Part shown: one piece after another, positions 1 through 12,000 of the stretch
Numbering within the stretch: the stretch's first letter is position 1
Layout of the letters: every line of letters starts with the position of its first letter
Translations under genes and position numbers: made by a program
Virus record (IMG/VR): IMGVR_UViG_3300044987_001088
Span: 1-20,012 of that record
Source: a virus
Length of the DNA: 20,012 bases
Direction: 5' to 3' (one strand)
The notes under the pieces: model-generated
The model's input: the letters and a program-made list of their open reading frames with translations, nothing else
The model's database searches: none
Told to the model about the DNA's origin: nothing

Positions 1-28
1 ATCAATAGTAACAACGAGCGGAACATAA
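1..28 (+). CDS. C-terminal end of an upstream gene (partial, tentative)
   Basis: Reading from base 2 gives S-I-V-T-T-S-G-T and then a TAA at 26-28, one base before the ATG of the giant gene. Every other junction in this block has the same form, a TAA followed a few bases later by an ATG, so I read these bases as the tail of the preceding gene in the same operon. Eight codons are too few to identify a product. The alternative is a short untranslated leader. The bases GAGCGGAA (about 16-23) would then double as a weak ribosome-binding site for the next gene. Confidence 0.4.
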
Positions 29-29
29 C

Positions 30-3000
30 ATGGCGGATACTAAAAAAACAGTTAATTTATTGCCCGAGTATCTAAGAACAGATAAGAATGCCAAATTCTT
101 ATCCAGCACCCTTGACCAATTTATTCAGACACCCCAATTAGAGCGAGTTGATGGATATGTAGGCTCAAAGATTACTCCTACTTATGATCCAAATACAGAT
201 TTTTATCTAACAGAAGCGTCACCTCTTCGTAAAAATTATCAATTAGAGCCTGCTCTAATTATTAAAGATCAAAATTCTAAAATTACTGATGTTGTTGCAT
301 TTGATGATATCATTAATGAATTAACAATCCAAGGAGCAAAAACTGAAAATTTAGATACTTTGTTAAGAACAGAGTTCTATTCGTTTAATCCTCCTATTGA
401 CTGGGACAAGTTGGTTAATTTTGACCAATACTACTGGCTTCCAACAGCGCCAAAGTCTATATTAGTTGACAATACAGGCACAAACATTTTTACATCAGTA
501 ATTGGTCAATCAACTTATACTATGCCTAATGGATATGCGCTGAGCAACGGTATGAATGTAATCTTTAAATATTCTGCAACAACCGGAACTAATACAGTTG
601 TTGCAGGTAGAGAATATATTGTTGAAGGTGTTGGCAGCTCTATTAAATTAGTCAGTCTTGATTCTTTAGAATCTTTTGATTCGTTTCTAGTTGTTTATAA
701 CGAAACATTTGACAGCGAGCAATTTGATGATTTTCCGTTCGATGGCGATAAAAAATTACCTGTATATCAAGAATACATAACAATTAATAGAGCCAGTAAT
801 GATAAAAATTCGTGGAGTCGATACAATCGTTGGTTCCATAAAGATGTAATTAAAACTGCGGCTGAGGCCAACGGCCTGGTGCCAACTTATGATGCCAACT
901 TTAGAGCAAAGCGTCCAATTGTTGAATTTAACGCCGATCTCCAATTGTATAATTTTGGTAAGGCCGGAATACCAGCAGTTAATCTAATTGACAATGACAC
1001 AGTAGATGCATTTTCTACAGTGCAGGGATCTTACGGTTATTATGTCGATGAAGTATTATTAGAAGCTGGATTTAAAGTTATCTTTAATGCAGACACAAAT
1101 CCTGATGTAAGGGGCAAAGTCTACGTTGTATCTTATGATATTTCTAGTGGCACACCAATTTTACAATTGACTGAGGACTATACACCTTCTAATCTAGATT
1201 CTGTATCAGTAAAAGAAGGTGCTAATTCCAGCGGCACTAGCTGGCATTATCATGCAACTGACAATGTTTGGGTGTATTCTCAACAGCATACAAACTTAAA
1301 CGTATTTCCATTGTTTGATCTCTTTAACGACACTGGAGTAAGTTATACTGACTTATCTGCGAATAACTTTACTGGATGCAGAGTATTTAATTATGCAGTA
1401 GGATCCGGAATCAACGATACTGTTTTAGGATTTCCTCTAAAATATCAAAATAGTCAAGGAGTAGGTAGTTATCTATTCCAGAACTATTTCATGACTGACG
1501 AAATTTCTATTACTGAAAACAATGTTAGTTCAGTATTCCCAACTGGCATTACATTTTTAAAATATAATGACGGAAATAACACATTAGTAAATGTATGGAC
1601 TGACGCTGAAGAATATAAAATTCCTGTTAATGAAATACAAGTAATTCCTAGTTCAACTAGTTCATTAAAGGTCACTGCGTTTGATAAACCAATTAGCACA
1701 TCAACAACAGTTATTGCCTATGTTAACAATGTTAAAGTATCTACTACCGCTACAGTTAGTTCAACTGGTATTACCGTTAATTTTGAAAATACACTAGCTG
1801 TTAATGATACCGTTGTTTTAAAGTTAACATCTGACCAGGTTCCTAATGTAAATGGATATTATGAAGCTCCTTTGAGCTTAACTAATAATCCATTAAATGG
1901 TCCTATTTCTGATATGACACTTAGCGAGCTAAGTGATCATGTATTCACTGCAATCGGAAGGAACCCAAATTTTGAAGGTATTTTTCCCGGCTCTAGCAAT
2001 CTTAGAGATCTAAGTGATTATGCAAAATATGGAACACGATTTATTGTAAATGCAAATCCTATTTCTTTTGTTAAATTGTTCTTTGGTAAAAAAGAGCACA
2101 ATGTAATAGATGCTATACGATTTGCGGGAGATCAATACAATCAATTTAAGATGAATTTCTTAAAATCTTTAATTAATGTAACCGAGCAGTTAACTCCAGC
2201 AGATGCATTAGATGAAATTTTAAAAGATATTAATAAAAGCAAAGATTCAAAATCTCCGAATTATAGATCCGATATGTTAGCGTATGGGTCTGATAATACT
2301 ATAAGATTTTTTACAGTGACTGATAGCAATGTTACTGAATACCCAGTTGGATATAATTTCGATCTTGATGTTTTAAGTTTTAATTCCGTCCTTGTATACA
2401 TTAACGGAGTTCAACAAGTTTTTGGAAAAGATTATACTTTTAATAAAATTGACGGTTCTGTAATTTTTGATGCAGAATTATCTATAAATGATGAAATTGG
2501 AATAGTGTATTACCCAGATACTCTTGGTTGTTTTGTTCCTGCAACTCCTAGCAAACTAGGGTTATACCCAAAGTTTAAACCAGAACTAGTTACTGATGAC
2601 ACATACCTTGACAGCAGTGTAACAATGATTATTGGCCACGACGGTAGTATGATGAAAGCCTACGGCGATTATCGAGATGCTATTGTTTTAGAATACGAAA
2701 AAAGAATATACAACAACATTAAAGTTGAATACAACTCTGCAATTTTAGATGTTAACAAATACCTACCTGGCGTTTTTAGAGATACAAATAATTCAGTAGA
2801 AGAAATTAATAATATTCTTCAAAAGGATTTTATGAGATGGGCCGGATCCTATGGTGTTAACTATATTTCAAACACCGGGTTTGATGATGGAGATTCGTAT
2901 ACATGGAACTACACAGGCGGTGTTGACAAGTTGTTCAAGCAACCGTTAGCTGGATACTGGAGAAACGTATTTAAATATTTTTACGATACAGACCGACCTG

Positions 3001-6000
3001 ATACGCATCCATGGGAAATGCTAGGGTATTATGAAAAGCCGACTTGGTGGGACACTCATTATAGCTGGACAAATTTGTTAAAGCGAGCAAATTTAATTGA
3101 TGCATTAACTTATGGTAAGACTGAAGAATTTCCATCGTCAGTAGTGAATTCAACTTATGCAAGGCCCGGCTTTGCAAATGTAGTTCCTGTTAATACATTT
3201 GGTAATCTAATTACTCCTAATGTATTATTAGCTGGCCCGATGTCGTATACAGACATGAAAGCAGATTGGAAGTTTGGTGATCATGCTCCTGCAGAAACTG
3301 CGTGGAGAAAGAGTAGCCACTGGCCGTTTGCTATCAGCATATTGGCAGCATTATCTGATCCATCATCTTATGCATCCAGGATGTTTGATATCAGCAGAAC
3401 ATCTTTTAATATTAAAAATCAAATAACTTATAAAGAAGACGATTTATATCTAAGTCCTAAGAAGTTAGTTATCGAAGGTGACAACAATGCTCAGATTGCT
3501 GGGTTTGGTAATTTTGTTATTGAAAGGGGTAATCAACAAACAGTTAATTACACCACACTACTTAAAACAGATTTAACCTACATTAATTTTAATCTATTCC
3601 ACAAGCTGGGAGGTTTTGCCAGCAAAGATAAACTAAGAATTGTTATTGATTCTGTTGATCCATTAACTACTGGTCAGGGGGCGTTACTACCATCTGAGGA
3701 CTATTCGTTAATTTTAAATGTTAGTAACCCAGTTAAGTCATCTAGGATTTCTGGTATCATTGTTCAAAAATCAAACGGACAATTTGTTGTAAAAGGTTAC
3801 GACAGAATGAATCCTTATTTTGACATTTTAAAACCTATTAATACTGCGGTATCCGGTGGAGTAACAGTCGGCGGAACATCAGAATCTTTTACAGAGTGGT
3901 CTAATGTTGTTAACAACAGTAATCCTGCATTGGGTGCTACTGATAGCACAACTGCTAACTCTACAACAACTAGATATTATAGGCAAGGTCAATTAGTAAG
4001 ATATAACGGCAAGTTCTATCGAGTAAAAGTTGGACACACTGCACAATCTACATTTGATCCTGCATTGTTCCAATCATTATCGGGTCTTCCAGTAACCGGG
4101 GGAGCACGAGCTGCATTACCTGCAAAGTTTGCAGGCTCAACTACTCGTATTCCTTATGGCACAGCGTTTTCAACTATACAAGAAGTTTACGATCTTATTG
4201 TTGGATACGGTGCTTACTTAGAAAGCGAAGGATTTGTATTTGATCAATATAATACAGATCTTAATGAAGTAGTCGATTGGAAGTTTACAGGAAAAGAATT
4301 CTTATACTGGACTACACAGAATTGGTCAGATAATAATTTAATTACGTTGTCACCTTTTGCTGATTATTTAAAATACAGTTATTCAAATTCTATTGTAGAC
4401 GATGTTAGCGGTAAGTCTTATGATTATAGTTTGTTAAAAGCAGACGGCACACCGTTTCCTATTGAACGGTTTACTTTATCTAGAGAAGATGCAATTTGTG
4501 TAATTAAAACAGTTAACACTGAAGATGGGTTATTTTTTGCTGTTTTAAATTCTGTGCAGAAAGAGCATGGAATGGTATTTGAAAATACTACGTTGTTCAA
4601 TGACACTATCTATGATATCGAAACCGGATATAGACAGCGTAGAATTAAATTATCTGGATTTAGAACTAAAAACTGGAACGGAGATTTGTTTAGTCCGGGA
4701 TTTGTTTATGATTCAGTTGAAATAACTGATTGGGAACAATACCAAGAATACCTGCCTGGAAAAGTTGTAAGATACAACGGTGCATATTACGAATCTAAAA
4801 TTAGAGTTACAGGTTCTTCTTTTTTTAACTTTAACGAATGGGTAAAGTTAAGTGAAAAACCAATTCCTGATTTACTTCCAAACTTTGATTATAAGATTAA
4901 TCAATTTGAAGATTTCTATAGTTTAGACATTGACAACTTTGATGCAGGGCAACAACAGCTTGCTCAACATCTAATAGGCTATACTCCCCGTTCCTATTTA
5001 AACGAGATTTTTACTAATCCTATCAGTCAATATAAATTCTATCAAGGCCTTATCAAAGACAAGGGTACAAGAAATGCGTTGGATAAGTTATCTAAAGCAC
5101 GAATTTTTAACAATCAAGGATCAATTGATCTTAAAGAAGAGTGGGCATTTAGAATTGGCCACTATGGCGGATTTCCTTCCTATAATGAAATTGAGATTCC
5201 TTTAGAAGAAGGCACGTCTCTTGAAAATCCATATATTGTTAAGTTTGTAGGATCACTTCCCTCTAACAATAACCCGTTGGTTAATTATTACCTTCCTACA
5301 GATTTATTATTGTCTCCTGACAATTACGCATCATCATCTACATTTAAAACATACCCTAGCACATTTGATGATACAAATATCGAATTAACAACAGCTGGAT
5401 ATATTAGACCTGATGATGCTACATTTACTGCTTACAATAAAAATAGTTTATTAGATATTGCAAACAACACACTAATTCAAAATGGTAACACTATTTGGGT
5501 TGGCTTCTTAGAAAACGGCGGCTGGGACATATATCGATATACAAGGCAGTTGGCAAAAATTTCTGGAGTTTTTGTAAGTGCTCCTGCAAGTGAAATTACT
5601 TTTGTTACTAACTTATTTCACAATCTTTCAGTGGGAGATATTGTTTCTGTAGTTAGATTTAACGAACAAGTTAATGGAGTGTATGTTGTTACTGGCGTTC
5701 CTAAGTTAAACCAGTTTACTGTAGCATCGACACTTTCTACTATTACTAATGAAGAATTATTAGCATACGGTGCGCTGTTTAAATTTGACACCGCGCGATA
5801 TGGCTCCTTTAGTGATTTGTCTAAGGCACGAAACCTATTAGGGTTGTCTGCAGGTGAAAAGATTTGGATTGATAACGGATCGTCTGGCAAATGGGAAGTA
5901 TATGAAAAAGTAGAAAACTTTACATCTACATATTTTACCTCTGCAGGATTTAATGCTGGACAACGTTTAGGATACAGTATACATGCTCCTCAAGATAGTA

Positions 6001-9000
6001 ATACAGCGTTAGTATCTTTGCCTGGATATAGGATTCCTTCTAGCAACTTTGTTGGTAGAGTATGGGTAACTGAAAAGACACCATCTAAGTCTATTGAAAA
6101 ATTATTTGATTTTACTTTAAATTCTGCAACCGAAACTTACGCTGCAAATAACACAGCAACTGAATTTGGTTATTCAATGGCCTTTGACATTGCTAAAAAC
6201 TTATATATTGTTGGAGCACCGTCGGCAAGTTTAGTCAGAGCAACTTCTGTCCCTGGACCTGTAACATACAGCACTGGGTCCGGCACCACAAGAATTTATG
6301 ATTATGAAGGTATTGTTAAGATTAGCACAAAGAGTGGAAATGCTAATGCAGAATTAGTTAAGAGAGTTCTTGCACATCCTTATATTGTTAATGCAAATAA
6401 TTCTAGATTTGGCCACTCTGTTTATACAACTCAAAATGCCGCCTCAACTTCTACTTTGTTATTAGTTGGCGCACCGGGCACTACTAGTCATGTAGGAACT
6501 GGTTCAGTATTTGCATATAAGCTAGATTTAACAACTTCTACAGTTAATGTTTCTGCACACAATATCTTTATGGTAGGAACTACTAGCACAGCAGTCCCGT
6601 TAACTATTGGCAGCAAGTTTGGACATAAGATTTCTGGAAGTCTTGATGGAACTAAGATTGCAATCTCTGCGCCCTCATATACCACTTCCACAGCCGGCAC
6701 TACCTACGTCGGAGTTGTTCAGATATTTGACGAGAATTTGACCTGGAAACAAAAAATATTTTCACCATTCGGCACAGACACTGAATTTGGTAGTGATGTA
6801 GCAGTATCATCCACCGGTAAATTTATTGCTATCTCTAGTATAGATGCTCGTCGTAACTCTATCGATCAATATGGCAAAGTTGCTGTTTACAAATGGAATA
6901 ACACATCAAGTCAATATGTCTGGCAACAGACTATTGAAAATTCTGCATCAGCTGGCAACTTAAAGTTTGGATGTGCAATTGATTTTAGCAAAGACGAAAA
7001 GACTTTAGTAATTTCATCATTGGGCACTAATAGATCACAAGTTATTGAATTTGATAAGGCTTCAAAATCTGGTGAAACAACATTTGACGGTGCAACAACT
7101 AGATTTGTTGCAGCTATTCCTGATTCCGGAACTGTTTATGTTTACAATAACCTTGGTGACTATTTTATACAATCTGAAGAATTATCAAATGTAGATATTT
7201 TAGAAGGTAGCAGATATGGAGCTTCGGTTGTTGCTAACAACAATAGTATCTTTATTGGCGCCCCATCATATGCTAGTGTCGGTATTAACACAATTTCAAT
7301 GTCTACTAGCACTATTGCAGGGCTATCTATCGGTGAAAATGCTAGAGTAGAATTTTCAGAACCTGAATTAGATCCTGGTGTTACTCCGTATGTATTGCCA
7401 ATCTATGGCAACGTAACTTCGACGACTAAAGATATTATCGGACTAAGAATAGTAAATGCCGGAACTGGATATCAGTCAAAACCTGTGGCATATTTAAAGA
7501 ATTCTGCAGGAACGATTCTTGATACATTAGTGGTAACACTATCTGCTGATAATTCTAGATTCTATAGATTTAATAAAGTAGATGACTCTACCAATGGGTG
7601 GAACTTATTAAGAGAACAGCCAGATACTGTTGATGTCACTACAGTGAAGCGTATTGCACTAATTGATTCCTTTAAAGAAGAAGTGATTGATTACTTAGAT
7701 GTTTTTGATCCGTTAAAAGGAAAAATTCCAGGTATTGCAGAACAAGAATTAAAATACAAAGCAGCATTTGATCCCGCAGTATACTCTATTGGTATTGCAG
7801 GAACTGTTAATGATGATGAAACAAATTGGATTGATGAGCATATTGGTGAGCTATGGTGGGATTTAAGCACTGCTAAGTATGTCTGGTATGAGCAAGGCGA
7901 TGAAATTTTTAGAAAAAACAATTGGGGCAAACTATTCCCAGGTGCAAGTATTGACGTGTATGAATGGGTGAAATCTGATTTACTACCAAGTGATTGGGCT
8001 GCTCAAGCTGACACCAATGAAGGTTTAACAAACGGAATAAGTGGACAACCAAAATATCCAGACAACAGTGTTGTTTCTGTAAAACAAATATTCAATACTG
8101 TAACAAGTTCTTTTGAAAATGTTCATTACTTTTGGGTTAAGAACAAAGTAACATTACCGGAGTCTAGCAATAGAAGAATTTCCAGTTATCAAGTTGCAAG
8201 TATTATTAGCGATCCACGAGCACTTGGCCTTAAATTTGCTGAGGTGCTTTCTTCGGATTCTATAGCACTGGCTAACGTTCAACCATCATTAGTTGGTAAT
8301 AGGATTAATGCAAATATTGTCACTGATAATATTAACAACGAAATTCCACGTCATACAGAGTGGTTGTTGTTAGAAGAAGGAAATGATAAGACTGTTATTA
8401 ACACTTTATTAGAAAAGAAATTAGTTGATAGTTTGTTAGGACATGATTCCTTTGGTAACCAAGTTCCTGCAAATAACCTTACAGATAGAAACAAATATGG
8501 GTTAGGAATTCGCCCTCAGCAGACAATTTTTAAAGATAGATTTGAAGCATTGAGAAATTTGGTGGGATTTACAAACAGCGTATTGACTGCAAATAGAATT
8601 ACAGGTAATTATTCTTTTGATAATCTCAATACTAAAGAAGAAATTCCCAATGAATTTAGTAGAGACTATGATTTAATTGTTGAAGACTTATCAGAATTAG
8701 AAGATGTAGAAACATCACAATTTAGAAAAGCAACAGCAGTATGCTTTGTATCTAATGGTAAAGTTAAAAATGTAATTATTACTGATCAGGGACTAGGATA
8801 TACATCACCACCTGCAATTACTGTTTCGGCAACAACTGGCACAGGCGCAGTTATCTTAACTGAAATTGACAATTTTGGTAGAGTTATTAATGCAACAGTA
8901 TCTGTTTCTGGAAATGGATACGAACAAGCGCCTTTAATAGAAGTTAGATCACACACTGTTTATGTCCAAGTAAACGAAAACTACGGAAACCGTTGGACTA

Positions 9001-12000
9001 AACACATATATGACTATGAGTTTGATCAGTGGATTAGGATTAAAACACAAACATTTAACACTAAGAACTATTGGACTTACGCCAATTGGATAGATCCTTC
9101 TTACAGTCCTTATAAAGATTACAGCTATGTTGTTAGTGACACATACGAATTAGCAAAATTAGTTGATGCGGTGCCTGGAGATTATGTTAAAGTTAAAAAC
9201 ATAGGCAATGACAATTTTGCAATCCTTGAAAAATTAGATAACAGCACAGTTGGGAACTTCACTCCTAGTTATAATATTATCTACAGTGAAAACGGAACTA
9301 TACAAATCTTAGATTCTATTTGGAATTATGGAACAGGATATGATGTTAATACACTTGAAGAAACATTGTATGATGAAATTCCTGATCTAGAGTTACAATA
9401 TATTTTGACTGCTCTTAAAGAAGATATTTTTATCAAAGACCTTAAAGTTAATTGGAATCTATTCTTCTTCAAGGCTGTTCGATACGCACTTACTGAACAG
9501 AAGTTGTTAGACTGGGCTTTTAAAACATCATTTATTAATGTTCAAAATAGATCTGGAATATTAGATCAACGATCAGTTTACAAACTTGATAATGAAACAG
9601 CAGTAGAAGAATACATTAGAGAGATTAAACCATATCATTCTAAATTAAAAGATTTTACATCTTTCTATAGTTACTCTGATACAACAGCCGAAGGCGTGGC
9701 AATGTCGGCAACTGATTTTGATTTGCCTTCTTATTATAACACAACTACTGACAAATTCACAACAGTTAGTTTGGGAGATAATTTATTAGGATCTCGTCCG
9801 TGGAAAGATTGGGCAGACAATTATACATACATGGTAGAAGATGTCATTGTTGCTGACAGGGGCGTTGGTTACAACTCAACAGTTTCTGTTCGTATCCTAG
9901 GCGGCGGCCCAAATGTTATTACTACTGCTACTGCGGAAGCCTATATAAGAAACGGCGGCATCTATAAGATTCTTGTTACAAACTCTGGAACAGGCTATAC
10001 TACTTCACCGTGGGTGGAAATAACAGGTGGTGGCTCAAATGTAACTACGGTTGCTACAGCGTCAGCAATATTAGGTGGCTCGCCAGTTCGTAAAAATACG
10101 TTAGGACTTAGATTTGATAGAGTTAGTGCAATTAATGAAATTGGTCAACAGACATATACTGATACATTTGTTTGCAATGGCACTACTGAAGGATTTGTAT
10201 TAACTTGGTTAGCTGAACCTAACAAAACAAATATTGTTCCATTGTTAGATGGAAAGTTAATTTTTGCAACTGATTACACTATCGAATACTACACAGAAGA
10301 ATTTAATGGGTATAAGAAAAAATATTCTAAGTTTGTATTCTTAAAACAAATTCCAAAAGAGAATCAGGTGTTTAAGATTACTTACAATAAACATATTGAT
10401 CTATACACAGCAGTTGACAGAATTGATAATTTCTATAACCCAACTAATACAATGATCGGTGACAACGTAGCATTGTTAATGGACGGAGTTGAATACCCAC
10501 AGACACAAATACAAGGCCTGCCGTTCGATTACTCTACCTACTGGGATGCTGCAAATGGTTACGAAAATTCTGCTTGGGAAGATTTAGTTAATTATTATGC
10601 ATCGGCTAAGGTAACTGCCACAGCAACGATTGGCGCAACAACTTTATATTTGAATACTACAACTGGAATAGTTCCAGGCCAAATATTAAATATGTTAAAC
10701 ACAACTACTAATGTTATTAGAACTGATACAGTGGTGTTATCTGTGTCAACTGCATCTAGAACTATTACAATTAGTAACCCTTCTTATACATTAAAAAGAA
10801 TTAGGGCAGCAAATACATCTTCTTTAGGAATTGGTTCGTCTATTATCGTTGAGACTAACAGTTTATTCAAGGGAGACATTCGCCAAGGCGATATTGCAAT
10901 TTTGTCTGGAATTACCTCTGTCGGTTATAATGGAACCTACACTGTAGATGAAATTTTAGGCAATGCAAAATTTAGAGTAACTGCTACTTCTGTATTGTCC
11001 ACTGCTAGGGCAGCAATTAGTGTTAGCGCCGCAGTTAATGTTTCTAGTTTAACAAAACAGATTAATGCAAAGAGTGTGTTCTTAAACAACTATGTTTATA
11101 CAGCAACAAATACATCTACTGCATTAATTGTTACACAATCACCATTAGCTGATGTTACTCGACATGTAGTAACTGCTACAACAAATACAAGTATTATTTC
11201 GTTAACCACAGTTACGTCTACTGTTACTTTATATTATTCTGTAATTCAAGATCCGTCAATTACAGGAAGAGCAGCCGTTAGAGTTTACAACTTAAACACA
11301 ACTACTGCAACCACTATTAATATTAATCTATATAGTGATCCTGCAATTGAATTCTGGGTAAATGATACAAATGCAACAGCATTGGATACTTCAATATCTG
11401 GAGGTAGTTGGTCAGGTGTTGGAATGTCTGGCGCACTTGGTATTGCACCAGAAGACATAATTATTGATGGCGACAGTTTACTAAATGCTAATGCAGGACA
11501 TGCACCAGAAGAGTGTGTTGCGGGACATGTGGTTGATAGTTTGGGCATGAACGTTTATACTAGAAATACTGATCAAAGTGCAGTTATTATTACTGGCGCA
11601 TTTGCTGTAACATCATTGAATACAACAGTGACTTCATACCTAAGTATAGACGATACTGCAATTGCTGGTATTCGAGTTTCTCTAAACGGTGTTACATATG
11701 AAAGGGTTACTAGTTTAGCATTTACTGATACAGATCAGTTCTTTATTGAAGGACGAGTAATTACATTACCGCCACAAACAATGGTTGGTCGCGTTGGATA
11801 CACAATTGTTACAGTGGGCGGCGATGTTTTATTAGATAGCGGCAGTGTTCAAACTTATGGACAATCTTCGGCAATAATTTATAGTTCACTAAGCGAATCT
11901 GATATTAAAGGAGCGTATGTATTAGTTGACGGAACCGAGGTATTTGAAGTAACAACTTCTACAAGTTACGGTTATATGTTGAATGTAAATAATCCACTAA

